Shown here: in pieces, positions 1 through 7,723 of the stretch | Position numbering within the stretch: the stretch's first letter is position 1 | How the letters are laid out: each line of letters opens with the position of its first letter | Source: an uncultured Clostridiaceae bacterium | Lineage (GTDB): Bacteria > Bacillota > Clostridia > Lachnospirales > Lachnospiraceae | DNA length: 18,411 bases | NCBI GenBank assembly: GCA_949948825.1 | Contig: CATLIJ010000015.1 | Span: forward strand, 1-18,411 | Direction of reading: 5' to 3' | Notes under the pieces: generated by a model | Database searches by the model: none | What the model was told of the DNA's origin: nothing | What the model saw: only the letters and a program-made list of their open reading frames with translations | Program-made: the position numbers and the translations under genes

Positions 1-140
1 GTTTCCTTATATTCCTCACCTGCTTCTACAGTTCCCTTCGGCAATACCCAGCCCTCATACTTATTCTTATAATTCTTGTACAAAACCAGGATCTTGCCCC
101 GAAATATAACCACACCTCCACAGCTCGTTGCTTCAATCAT
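1..140 (-). CDS. Nudix hydrolase, N-terminal part (runs off window)
   Basis: Only the first 46 codons are in the window; the rest lies beyond base 1. The peptide opens with a short beta-strand region and reaches a Nudix box: G36, five residues, then E42 and further acidic residues, preceded by GWVLPKG. This matches the first half of GX5EX7REUXEEXGU. Nudix enzymes hydrolyse a nucleoside diphosphate linked to another group, using a metal held by the box glutamates. The substrate cannot be told from this fragment. The ATG at 138-140 is preceded by AGGAGGG at a 6-nt distance, which fixes the start. The gene has its own sigma-A-type promoter after the penicillin-binding protein gene. The family call is fairly sure; nothing more specific is supported. 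Confidence 0.85.
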   Translation of the reverse strand, partial: MIEATSCGGVVIFRGKILVLYKNYKNKYEGWVLPKGTVEAGEEYKE

Positions 141-172
141 TGCAATCCCTCCTGTATCGGCCTGTCAAAAAT

Positions 173-189
173 ACACAGCCATGGTGTGT
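173..189. repeat. Short palindrome in the Nudix gene leader
   Basis: An imperfect inverted repeat, ACACA-G-CCATGG-TGTGT on the plus strand, is centred on an NcoI-like CCATGG. It lies just downstream of the expected transcription start of the Nudix gene (about base 198), so it would be in the 5' leader. It could be an operator or a small hairpin. No regulator is known from the sequence. Confidence 0.35.
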
Positions 190-204
190 CACAAGACTGA
201 TTTT

Positions 205-233
205 AGTATACCGCGTTTTGGAACGTTATGCAA
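205..233 (-). promoter_or_regulatory. Sigma-A-type promoter for the Nudix gene
   Basis: Read on the minus strand, the -35 is TTGCAT (228-233) and the -10 is TATACT (205-210), with a 17-nt spacer. Both hexamers are near consensus. The predicted start is near 198, giving a leader of about 58 nt before the ATG at 140. The promoter lies in the 113-bp gap after the penicillin-binding protein gene. Confidence 0.75.
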
Positions 234-253
234 GCCAAAATCCTCCTCATTTT

Positions 254-1675
254 TCAGGAACCAAAAAAAGTATCAAAAACCCTTCTGGCAACCGGCGCTG
301 CCACCTGTCCGCCGGAGCCAGCCTCCTCCACGACCACAGTCACCACAATTTTGGGATTGTCTGCCGGAGCAAAGCCCGTAAACCAAGCATGAGTCTCCCG
401 GTCTGTCTCAAATTCCGCTGAACCAGTCTTTCCTGCCACCGGGTAATCATCTGTCCTCACAGCAGAGCCAGTTCCCTCTGTCACCACCTGCCGCATCAGG
501 CCAGCCAGAACCTCCGCCTCTCTTGCAGTCATCAGATTCCCGCTGGCCTCAGGCAGAAACCTTTTGATCTCCTCCCCTGCGGCGCTCTCCACCCGCTCAA
601 TCAGATAAGGTTTCATCAGCACTCCCCCATTGGCAATGGCCGCTGTAATCATGGCATTGTGAATCGGCGTCATCTGAGTGCCGCCCTGGCCGATGGAGGT
701 CTGGAGAATCTCCCACAAGTCTGCTCCCTCCTCCATCTTAAAAGAGCTTTTGCTGTAAGCCAGAGCCAAAGGCAAATCCCGGTTAAACAAAAGCTGCTCC
801 GTCAAATTTCTCATCTTCCCTAAATCAATCTCCTGTCCCAGCGCTGCAAAAGCCCCATTACAGGAATTGGCAAAGGCCTGCTCCAGGGTTTGATGTCCAT
901 GGACATTTCCATGATAACAGGAAATCTTATACTCTCCCTGCTCATACACTCCGTCACAGTCAAAGGTAAAATCCTGCCAGGTATCCGGATGTTCACGCAC
1001 ATACTCTAACATTGTAACAATCTTAAAAGTAGAGCCAGGAGGATATACCCCCTGGGTTCCCCGGTTTAAAAGCTGCGCCTCTGTGTTCTCCTCTGAGATC
1101 AGCCAGTTCCAGTCAGCTCCAAGAGTATTAGGATCAAACCCCGGATGAGATACCAATGCCAGTATCTTCCCTGTGTCCGGCTCCAGAACCACCACAGCTC
1201 CCCGCCGGTCTCCCAAAGCCTCCCCTGCCGCCTTCTGCAAATTTACATCCAAGGTGGTAATCACATTGTCCCCTATATTCTTCACACCTGCCAGCTCATT
1301 GACTGTCTGCTCCACCAGGTTCATATGGGAAGTCAGCAGATAAAAATTCCCAAGAGACTCCAGCCCTGTCTTTCCGTTGCTGGAATATCCCACCACATGG
1401 GCAAACAGACTTCCATAAGGATAAGCCCGGACCTCCCCCTCTTCCTCCCTGGTCTCCGCAAGCACATGCCCATCCCTGCTTAAGATCTGTCCCCGGACAA
1501 TCCGGTCTGAAAACCGGTCCAGACGGGAATTATAAGAATTGTTAATCACATTGTCCTTCTGAACCTGAAGAAAATATCCAAAATATCCCATCATACAGAC
1601 AAACAATCCAACCATCAGATAGGTGACAATCAGAATGCTCCGGTTGGCGCCCGGATTAGGCATTGCTTTCTTCAT
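254..1675 (-). CDS. Class B penicillin-binding protein (PbpA/FtsI-like transpeptidase)
   Basis: A membrane-anchored D,D-transpeptidase that cross-links peptidoglycan; 473 residues from the chosen ATG. One N-terminal membrane anchor lies at about 15-37. A short non-catalytic region follows, including a conserved stretch beginning RGQILSRDGHVLA. The transpeptidase domain fills the rest. Active-site motifs are complete: S215-T-F-K218 (SxxK nucleophile), S271-C-N273 (SxN) and K416-T-G418 (KTG). There are no PASTA repeats, and the size fits the PbpA/SpoVD-like group. The gene overlaps the end of the upstream SEDS gene, typical of a SEDS-bPBP pair in which the SEDS protein polymerises glycan and this enzyme cross-links. 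The start is uncertain: ATG at 1675 has AGGAGG only 3 nt upstream, while the ATG at 1690 has no ribosome site. Whether it serves division, elongation or sporulation cannot be decided. Confidence 0.93.
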   Translation of the reverse strand: MKKAMPNPGANRSILIVTYLMVGLFVCMMGYFGYFLQVQKDNVINNSYNSRLDRFSDRIVRGQILSRDGHVLAETREEEGEVRAYPYGSLFAHVVGYSSNGKTGLESLGNFYLLTSHMNLVEQTVNELAGVKNIGDNVITTLDVNLQKAAGEALGDRRGAVVVLEPDTGKILALVSHPGFDPNTLGADWNWLISEENTEAQLLNRGTQGVYPPGSTFKIVTMLEYVREHPDTWQDFTFDCDGVYEQGEYKISCYHGNVHGHQTLEQAFANSCNGAFAALGQEIDLGKMRNLTEQLLFNRDLPLALAYSKSSFKMEEGADLWEILQTSIGQGGTQMTPIHNAMITAAIANGGVLMKPYLIERVESAAGEEIKRFLPEASGNLMTAREAEVLAGLMRQVVTEGTGSAVRTDDYPVAGKTGSAEFETDRETHAWFTGFAPADNPKIVVTVVVEEAGSGGQVAAPVARRVFDTFFGS

Positions 1676-2984
1676 AATCCTCCTCGTCATTCTTTTTCAG
1701 AATATAAAGACCCTGAATCACCCCAAACACCAGAAACGTACTTAATATGGAGCTTCCCCCATAACTCACCAGAGGCAGAGTCACCCCTGTAGAAGGGATA
1801 AATTTGATCACGCCCCCCACAGTCAGAAACACCTGAACCAGATACTCAATTCCCAGCCCAAAAGCAATAAGCTTATAGAAAATTGCCTGCATCCGGATTG
1901 CCACCATCATAAACTGGAGAAAGCAGCCCACACAGATTAACAACACGCAAAGAGCAAAAATGCCCCCCAGCTCCTCCGAGATGGCAGCAAACACAAAATC
2001 CTTTTCCACCACCGGAATCTTATAAGGCATTCCCTGATAAAGCCCCATTCCAAACCAGCCTCCGGTTCCAATGGCAAATAAAGACTGAGTCACCTGATAG
2101 CCCCGGTTGTCAATGTCCGCCCAAGGATTTCTCCAGGCTGCCACACGGGTCCGCACATGAGCAAACAGCTGATACGCCAGCACAGACGCCGCGCCTCCCC
2201 CAGCTATTCCGGTCAGCAGATAAAACCAATTGCTGGTAGCCACAAACAGCATGGTAAGATAAGTGACAAAAAACAGCAAAGCGCTTCCCAAGTCCCTTGA
2301 CAGCACCAGCACCAGCACATGGGCAGCTGCCACTGCAGTAGCCACACCCACGGAAAACAAGTCCGTAGAATGATAAAACACAGCTGCCACAAAAAACACA
2401 AAGCTGATTTTCACAAACTCCGAAGGCTGAAAGGAAAATCCGCCCATACTGAGGGAAAGCTGCGCCCCATAGCTGTTGCTGCCCACCATCCACACCACAA
2501 TCAGAAGCGCCAGCCCCAAAAGCCCATACACCCAGGGAATCCGGGAAAGCTGCCAGATCCGGTCAATAATAAAAGGAATAATCCATGTAATCAGCGCAGC
2601 CACGCAGACAATCAAAAACTGCCTCACTGCCTTTTCAAAAGAAAGCCGGGTCAGCATAATCCATCCCACACACAAAAGCATACACATATTATTCACCAGA
2701 ATCCGGGTCAGATTCGGGTAAAACAATTGGTACAATCCAATATAAGCCGCAAAAAATACCACCTGTGCCAGATAGAAAAGCACGATTCTCTCCTCTCCTG
2801 ACTTCAGGTATAAAATCAGATATGCCACAAAATGTAGCAGGAACATGGCAGCATTCTGCTTCCGGCACACCCGAATCTGCCCCCACTCATCCCGAAAGCG
2901 GAAATAGCTGAAATTCAGGAGTGTGTAAACTGCCATTAAAAGAATCAGCAAATACTTTGACACCTCAATCATTACATTAATCAT
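1656..2984 (-). CDS. SEDS peptidoglycan glycosyltransferase, FtsW/RodA/SpoVE family
   Basis: A 442-residue polytopic membrane protein that polymerises lipid II into glycan strands. Hydrophobic segments span nearly the whole length. Family motifs are in order: QPSEFVK at 186-192, the SRDLGSALLFF segment with the likely catalytic aspartate D231, the GYQVTQSLFAIGTGG region at 295-309, DFVFAAISEELG at 329-340, and PLVSYGGSS at 404-412. The N-terminal 140 residues add extra membrane segments before the SEDS core, which makes it longer than typical FtsW or RodA. It starts 39 bp after the U32 gene with AGGTG ahead of the ATG, and its end overlaps the penicillin-binding protein gene, so the pair is probably translationally coupled. 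FtsW, RodA and SpoVE cannot be told apart from sequence alone; co-transcription with zapA hints at division. Confidence 0.93.
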   Translation of the reverse strand: MINVMIEVSKYLLILLMAVYTLLNFSYFRFRDEWGQIRVCRKQNAAMFLLHFVAYLILYLKSGEERIVLFYLAQVVFFAAYIGLYQLFYPNLTRILVNNMCMLLCVGWIMLTRLSFEKAVRQFLIVCVAALITWIIPFIIDRIWQLSRIPWVYGLLGLALLIVVWMVGSNSYGAQLSLSMGGFSFQPSEFVKISFVFFVAAVFYHSTDLFSVGVATAVAAAHVLVLVLSRDLGSALLFFVTYLTMLFVATSNWFYLLTGIAGGGAASVLAYQLFAHVRTRVAAWRNPWADIDNRGYQVTQSLFAIGTGGWFGMGLYQGMPYKIPVVEKDFVFAAISEELGGIFALCVLLICVGCFLQFMMVAIRMQAIFYKLIAFGLGIEYLVQVFLTVGGVIKFIPSTGVTLPLVSYGGSSILSTFLVFGVIQGLYILKKNDEEDYEESNA

Positions 2985-3023
2985 AATTCACCTGTCTTAT
3001 CCTAACAGTCCAAACAAAACGCC

Positions 3024-5399
3024 CTATTCCACGCCGCGCTTAAAATGTCCTCTTGTAAATGCCGAAAACGGAACTGACCCCTTTCTTCCCCGCAAAAAGC
3101 TCTCTCCAAATCCCTCCAGAACTGCTCTGACCTCTTCCTTTGTCTCCACTGTAAAATTCAGCCGGAGCACAGCCGGACTTAACCTTTCCACCTGGCTCTC
3201 AAGTCCAAGCAATGACAATGGGTCCGGATTGTAGATGGTATTATAGCAAAACCTGCAATGATTTTTTACCGGAAAATTCTTCCCGGTCCGGTCCTTCATA
3301 TAAATAGTCTTCGGCTCTCCTGTACAGCCCTTCACAGTCTGCTGCACACACTGGGCTGAAACCATGGACGGCAGATGCCCATATACAATCAGCTCCTGTC
3401 CGGGAAGAGAAAGCTCCAAAAGCTCCTTTTCCTTCAGCTCCAGAGGAAGAGTCAGCCGTGATGCTCCCATATCAAACAGCATTTCACATGCCCGACGGTT
3501 CATTCCATATACATTAGCATCCATCACAACAGGAATCTCAAGCCTGTGCTCCCGAAGAAAAGAAATCTCCTCCAAAGACCTTACCATCAGCTCGTCAAAT
3601 CCAGCTCCTGCCAGCTCCTCTTTGTGATCTGTAAAATATTGTTCTGCCTTTTGGCGAAAAATATGCGGCAAAATAAGTCCGCAATGCTTTCCCGCCTTAT
3701 GGCAGGCTTCTGCTGCCTCCCTCCAGTCTTCCGCCGGAAATCCCACACAATCCAGATCAATCTCCTTCACCTCCGGATGGGCAAGAACCGTCAAAAACAG
3801 GTTCTTCTCCTCCAAGGCCACATGAATGCAGGGCTTTTGTCCCGTAAAATCCGTCAATCCTGTAAAAACACTGCACTGCTGATTCCTCTGAACACCCGCA
3901 TCAGGCTTCTTCCTGGCCTCCTCCTGCAGTTCCTGCCAATCCTTACCTTCTCTCCCGCGACTGCGTCTGTACTGTTCCAGAAGCTTTTGCTCCAGCAGAT
4001 TCAGCCCCCTCCGCCGCAGATCATTCAGCTCCTGTACCGGAACAAAGCATTCTCCGGAAAGGTCAACCTCCAATTCCTGAAAATAAAAAGAAGACTCCCC
4101 GGTCTTTTGAAGCTGCCGGATCAGACGCTCTCTGACCACAGGCTGATTTTTGGCCTTTTGCACCACATTCCCAATCACACAAACCTTTCCATCTGACCGG
4201 CCCGCCTTTTCCAGCTCTCCAAGCTCCCATGCCTTTCCAAGTTCCTGTGCCTTTCCAAACTTCCGTGCCTCTCCAAGCTCCCGTACCCCTCCAAGCTCCT
4301 GTGCCTCTCCAGACTCCCGTTCCTCTCCAAGCTCCCCGGCCAGTCGGATCTCCAGCAAAAGCGCTTCTCCCTGGCGCACCTTCAGCCTTCCAAGCACTGG
4401 CTCCTGCTTTCTTTTCTTCACATACTCCTGATCCAAAAAATCAAATAAGACCTGGTCCTTTTCCCGAAATCCAGGCTTCTCTCCCAGGGCAATCATGTTC
4501 CTGCCATTATGCTGCTGATAATACCCCTGTGTAAAACCGCCCCTATCAAAGAGCTCCAACAGCTGCCTTTTGTCCTCCGGAGCCACTTGATATCCCTTTT
4601 TGCCCTTTTCCAGATATTGATCCACATACTTCCGGTAAATCCGAACTACTCCAGCAGTATACCGGGGACTTTTCATCCGTCCCTCAATCTTCAGAGAATA
4701 CACCCCTGCGTCCAGAATATCCGGTAAAATCTCCAGCGTACAAAGATCCTTTAGGTTCATAAGATACTTTTCTTTTTTGTCTCCTGTACCCACGGTATAA
4801 GGAAGCCTGCAGGGCTGGGCACATCGCCCCCGGTTGCCGCTTCGTCCTCCAATCAGGCTGCTCATAAGGCACTGTCCGGAATAACAGTAGCACAAAGCCC
4901 CATGTACAAAGCATTCGATCTCCAGTCCGGTCTCCTGCCGGATTCTTCTGATCTCCTCTAGGGAAAGCTCTCTGGCTGTCACCACGCGGGACGCACCCAT
5001 ATCCTTAAGCATCCGGGCAAAGCCAGGTCCTGTAACCGTCATCTGAGTACTCACATGAATCGGAAGATCCGGAAAATTGTCACGAATCAGGGCAAACACT
5101 CCCAAATCCTGTACAATCACTCCATCCAGCCCCTGAAGGTAATAGGGCTCCAAAAAACCGGCAAGCTCCCCAAACTCCCTCTCCTTCACAAGAGTATTTA
5201 CCGTCATATAGATTCTGCTCCCATGAATATGAGCATAATCCATAGCCCGCAAAAAATCGTCCTCCTGGGGATTGTCCGCATATGCCCTTGCCCCAAAACG
5301 GCTCCCTCCCATATACACTGCATCAGCTCCGGCATGAATCGCCGCAGCCATACTCTCCACAGATCCAGCTGGAGCCAAAACCTCGATTCGTGGTTTCAA
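3024..5399 (-). CDS. U32 'peptidase' family protein with C-terminal DUF3656-type region
   Basis: A 791-residue cytoplasmic protein of the U32 family, which includes the RNA-hydroxylation factors RlhA and TrhP (YegQ/YrrN-O) and UbiU/V; the 'collagenase' label is historical. The N-terminal TIM-barrel-like domain (about 1-300) begins IEVLAPAGSVESM and carries the signature ECFVHGALCYCYSGQC at 162-177. C170, C177, C193 and C220 are placed like the [4Fe-4S] ligands described for UbiU. A second half follows, with another barrel-like segment and four more cysteines (C684, C692, C715, C718). Residues 354-395 are a charged hexapeptide repeat encoded by seven 18-bp repeats. The start is TTG at 5397-5399, with AGGGG about 7 nt upstream; it overlaps the zapA stop as TTGA, indicating coupled translation. 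The length and two-part layout favour an RlhA-like 23S rRNA role, but this is inference. Confidence 0.88.
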   Translation of the reverse strand: MKPRIEVLAPAGSVESMAAAIHAGADAVYMGGSRFGARAYADNPQEDDFLRAMDYAHIHGSRIYMTVNTLVKEREFGELAGFLEPYYLQGLDGVIVQDLGVFALIRDNFPDLPIHVSTQMTVTGPGFARMLKDMGASRVVTARELSLEEIRRIRQETGLEIECFVHGALCYCYSGQCLMSSLIGGRSGNRGRCAQPCRLPYTVGTGDKKEKYLMNLKDLCTLEILPDILDAGVYSLKIEGRMKSPRYTAGVVRIYRKYVDQYLEKGKKGYQVAPEDKRQLLELFDRGGFTQGYYQQHNGRNMIALGEKPGFREKDQVLFDFLDQEYVKKRKQEPVLGRLKVRQGEALLLEIRLAGELGEERESGEAQELGGVRELGEARKFGKAQELGKAWELGELEKAGRSDGKVCVIGNVVQKAKNQPVVRERLIRQLQKTGESSFYFQELEVDLSGECFVPVQELNDLRRRGLNLLEQKLLEQYRRSRGREGKDWQELQEEARKKPDAGVQRNQQCSVFTGLTDFTGQKPCIHVALEEKNLFLTVLAHPEVKEIDLDCVGFPAEDWREAAEACHKAGKHCGLILPHIFRQKAEQYFTDHKEELAGAGFDELMVRSLEEISFLREHRLEIPVVMDANVYGMNRRACEMLFDMGASRLTLPLELKEKELLELSLPGQELIVYGHLPSMVSAQCVQQTVKGCTGEPKTIYMKDRTGKNFPVKNHCRFCYNTIYNPDPLSLLGLESQVERLSPAVLRLNFTVETKEEVRAVLEGFGESFLRGRKGSVPFSAFTRGHFKRGVE
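4215..4340. repeat. Seven tandem 18-bp repeats inside the U32 gene
   Basis: Seven head-to-tail 18-bp units, 126 bp exactly, with plus-strand consensus CTCTCCAAGCTCCCGTGC. Units begin at 4215, 4233, 4251, 4269, 4287, 4305 and 4323 and differ at a few bases each. In the coding frame (minus strand) each unit gives six residues of the type A-x-E-L-G-E/K (residues 354-395), a charged segment probably helical or extended. Because the unit is a multiple of three, copy-number change would keep the frame. Confidence 0.95.
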
Positions 5400-5824
5400 T
5401 CCACTTCCCCTTTCTTCTTGTACTTCTTTCTCTCAGTCTCAGGCTTTCCCAAATCTGATGCCTCCTTTTCCTTCTCCAGCTTTGCGGTATCTCCAAGCAG
5501 CTGAGCCTTCGTGTTATCCAGCTCCATCTGCGTGCGGATCAGCTCATGCTTCAGGCTGTAAATCTGTTTCTCCAGACCAGAATTTTCCTCCTCCAGCCTT
5601 TTGGCCCTCTCCTCCTCCTTAAAATAGTCATCTGCAATATTCAGCTGCAGAAGCACTGCCTGATAATCTGCACTCAGACGGGAGAAGCCCTCCTCCTCCC
5701 GAAGAGTTCCGATTTTCCCGTTCAGATAAGCAGCCACCCGCTGCAAATACATCTCCTCTTCCGCTCCGCTCAGTTTATATACCTTTCCATCAATTAACAC
5801 TTCCATCTGATTTTTCTGATTCAT
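5396..5824 (-). CDS. zapA: Cell division protein ZapA (long form)
   Basis: ZapA binds FtsZ and bundles or stabilises its filaments at midcell. The first 45 or so residues match the ZapA globular head (MEVLIDGKVYKLSGAEEEMYLQRVAAYLN). A long coiled coil follows from about residue 48 to 120, with residues such as SADYQAVLLQLNIADDYF typical of the family's dimerising helix. At 142 residues it is much longer than the ~85-residue B. subtilis protein: the coiled coil is extended and ends in a basic tail rich in K and R. The ATG at 5822-5824 has AGGGG 8 nt upstream. It is the first gene after a sigma-A promoter and overlaps the U32 gene by 4 nt. The family is clear; the extended tail's role is unknown. 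Confidence 0.9.
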   Translation of the reverse strand: MNQKNQMEVLIDGKVYKLSGAEEEMYLQRVAAYLNGKIGTLREEEGFSRLSADYQAVLLQLNIADDYFKEEERAKRLEEENSGLEKQIYSLKHELIRTQMELDNTKAQLLGDTAKLEKEKEASDLGKPETERKKYKKKGEVD

Positions 5825-5879
5825 GCCATCGACCCCTGATCTTTCCTGTCTTCTGTTTGTATTTTAATATTCCTTCCTA

Positions 5880-5908
5880 TTTATACCATAACTCCGCTTC
5901 ATTGGCAA
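5880..5908 (-). promoter_or_regulatory. Sigma-A-type promoter for zapA-U32-SEDS-PBP
   Basis: On the minus strand, TTGCCA (5903-5908) and TATAAA (5880-5885) are separated by 17 nt. It sits in the 171-bp gap after ruvB, with a leader of about 50 nt to the zapA ATG. No terminator is visible between ruvB and this site, so ruvAB read-through into the operon is also possible. Confidence 0.75.
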
Positions 5909-5947
5909 CCTTCTCTCACTCTTCTCTTGCGGACCTTCTTCCATTTT

Positions 5948-5996
5948 GTTACTTTTCACGGGTACATCTTCTTGTCCGTCTTCGGCGAACTGGTAT
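5948..5996. repeat. Intergenic repeat, copy 1 (just after ruvB)
   Basis: A segment of about 48 bp that aligns with 7792-7845: both read GTTACT, then TT-ACGG, CATCTTCTTG, CCGTCTTC and CG-AC in the same order and orientation, with a few substitutions and small gaps. The two copies flank ruvAB as direct repeats. The inverted repeat seen in the other copy is decayed here. The type of repeat is not recognised. Confidence 0.7.
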
Positions 5997-6988
5997 TATA
6001 AGTTTACAGCCAAATGACCATAAGCCAGCCTGGTAGCCACTCTTCCGCGGGGAGTACGGTTCAGGAATCCATTCATCAGCAAATAAGGCTCATACACATC
6101 CTCCAGGGTCCCTGCATCCTCCCCCAGGGCCGCTGCCAGCGTATCCAGGCCCACTGGCCCTCCGTCAAACTTTTCCATAATTGTCAGAAGAATATTCCGG
6201 TCATTGTTATCCAGGCCCATCTTGTCCACATCCAGAATATCCAGTGCAAAATCCGCCACTTCCTTTGTGATCACCCCATTGTACTTTACCTGTGCAAAAT
6301 CCCGCACCCTCTTTAAAAGCCGGTTGGCCAGCCGCGGCGTTCCCCTGGATCTTCGTGCAATCTCCGCTGCGCCCAGGGGATCAATCTCCACTCCAAGCAC
6401 ACCTGCAGAGCGGGTGACAATCACAGCCAGTTCGTCCGGTGTATAGAATTCCAGCTTCTGCACCACCCCAAACCGGTCCCGCAGAGGCGCTGTCAAAAGC
6501 CCTGCCCTGGTGGTGGCTCCCACCAACGTAAAATGAGGCAGATCCAGACGGATGGACCGGGCTGACGATTCCTTTCCCAGCATAATGTCAATGGCAAAAT
6601 CCTCCATAGCTGGATACAGAACCTCCTCCACCTGCCGGTTCAGCCGGTGAATCTCATCCACAAACAATACATCCCCCTCCTGAAGGCTGTTCAAAATCGC
6701 TGCCATCTCCCCTGGCTTCTCAATGGCAGGTCCGGAAGTCACCTTCATATGCACTCCCATCTCATTGGCAATGATTCCGGAAAGTGTGGTTTTCCCCAGC
6801 CCCGGAGGACCATAAAACAATACATGGTCCAGGGACTCCCCCCGTCCCTTGGCTGCATCCATGTATACCTGCAGATTAGCCTTAATCTTCTCCTGGCCAA
6901 TATAATCCCTAAGCATCTGAGGGCGCAGATTCGTCTCAATCGCTTTCTCTTCCTCTGTCACATCCGTTGTAATAATTCTCCGCTCCAT
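5996..6988 (-). CDS. ruvB: Holliday junction branch migration ATPase RuvB
   Basis: The hexameric AAA+ motor that drives branch migration with RuvA during recombinational repair. From the chosen start the protein has 330 residues. Walker A GPPGLGKT is at 60-67, Walker B FVDEIH carries D111-E112, sensor 1 TLVGATTR is at 154-161, and LRDRFG contains the likely arginine finger near R170. The C-terminal winged helix carries the conserved TPRGRVAT segment near the end. A TTG at 6998-7000 opens the same frame, but the ATG at 6986-6988 is better: GGAG lies 6 nt upstream, and the TTG has no usable ribosome site. It follows ruvA by 15 nt from this start, in one operon. Confidence 0.97.
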   Translation of the reverse strand: MERRIITTDVTEEEKAIETNLRPQMLRDYIGQEKIKANLQVYMDAAKGRGESLDHVLFYGPPGLGKTTLSGIIANEMGVHMKVTSGPAIEKPGEMAAILNSLQEGDVLFVDEIHRLNRQVEEVLYPAMEDFAIDIMLGKESSARSIRLDLPHFTLVGATTRAGLLTAPLRDRFGVVQKLEFYTPDELAVIVTRSAGVLGVEIDPLGAAEIARRSRGTPRLANRLLKRVRDFAQVKYNGVITKEVADFALDILDVDKMGLDNNDRNILLTIMEKFDGGPVGLDTLAAALGEDAGTLEDVYEPYLLMNGFLNRTPRGRVATRLAYGHLAVNL

Positions 6989-7003
6989 GTCCCGCTCCAA
7001 CCC

Positions 7004-7633
7004 TTAAATCAGATATTTTAAAGAAGCCTTCAGCACTTCCTCCGCAGTCATCCCGTCTTCGGTTTCCACCTGCCGCACTGCTTTTGTGGCCTCTGATAAA
7101 GAATAGCCCAAAGCAACCAGAGCTTCCACAGCCTCTCTGGAAGCCCCCGCCTCCCCGCTCAAAGCAGACTCCGTTCTGCCTGTCTCCAACTCCTCCCGGA
7201 CAGCTCCCCCAGGAAGCAGATCCTCTGAGGGAATCTTATCCTTCAAATCCAGTATCACCCGTTTGGCAGTCTTGGCTCCCACTCCGGGAGCACGGGAAAT
7301 CGCTTTCACATCCTCTGAAACTATAGCCATCCGCAGATTCTCTGTGCCAACCGCAGACAAAATCCCCAAAGCCGCCTTTGGCCCGATTCCATTCACCCCC
7401 AACAACATCCGAAACATTCGAAGATCTGGTCTGCTTAAAAATCCATACAGATTCATCCCATCCTCGCGAACCTGAAAAAAGGTATAGATCTGGACCAGCT
7501 CCCCGGTCCTGGGCAGCCGGTCCAGAACAGACAGAGGAACATGAATATTCCAGCCAATATTCCCCGCTTCCACCACAATTGCGCTGTCTTCTTCCAAAAC
7601 CTCTGTCAGCGGCCCCTTTATATATGAAAACAT
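7004..7633 (-). CDS. ruvA: Holliday junction DNA-binding protein RuvA
   Basis: RuvA binds the four-way junction as a tetramer and loads RuvB. The protein has 209 residues, close to the usual ~200. Domain I (OB fold) starts MFSYIKG and includes GNIGWNIHVPLSVLDRLP. Two helix-hairpin-helix motifs follow: LLGVNGIGPKAALGIL at 77-92 and APGVGAKTAKRVILDLKDKI at 115-134. After a variable linker (about 135-160), domain III (about 163-209) would contact RuvB. The ATG at 7631-7633 has GGAGG 8 nt upstream. The in-frame ATG at 7639 lies only 2 nt from that site, and the longer extension to 7666 has none. A LexA-like box upstream suggests SOS control, as known for ruvAB in B. subtilis and E. coli. Confidence 0.97.
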   Translation of the reverse strand: MFSYIKGPLTEVLEEDSAIVVEAGNIGWNIHVPLSVLDRLPRTGELVQIYTFFQVREDGMNLYGFLSRPDLRMFRMLLGVNGIGPKAALGILSAVGTENLRMAIVSEDVKAISRAPGVGAKTAKRVILDLKDKIPSEDLLPGGAVREELETGRTESALSGEAGASREAVEALVALGYSLSEATKAVRQVETEDGMTAEEVLKASLKYLI

Positions 7634-7723
7634 ACCCATTTCCTCCCTGAATCCCTGACTTCCCATACATGTCCCATGCAGATACTTTCATCCTCACTGC
7701 TGTATCTACAGTTATCTTCAAAC

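Noticed and set aside
3546..4196. Plus-strand open frame of 216 codons opposite the U32 gene
   Set aside because: Antisense shadow of a clear U32 coding region; no ribosome site and no recognisable domain.
4215..4340. Tandem repeats as a CRISPR or replication iteron array
   Set aside because: Units are contiguous without spacers, in frame with the U32 gene and a multiple of three in length, so a coding minisatellite explains them.
6989..7000. Upstream TTG start for ruvB adding four residues
   Set aside because: No usable ribosome site before the TTG, whereas GGAG is well placed before the ATG at 6986-6988.
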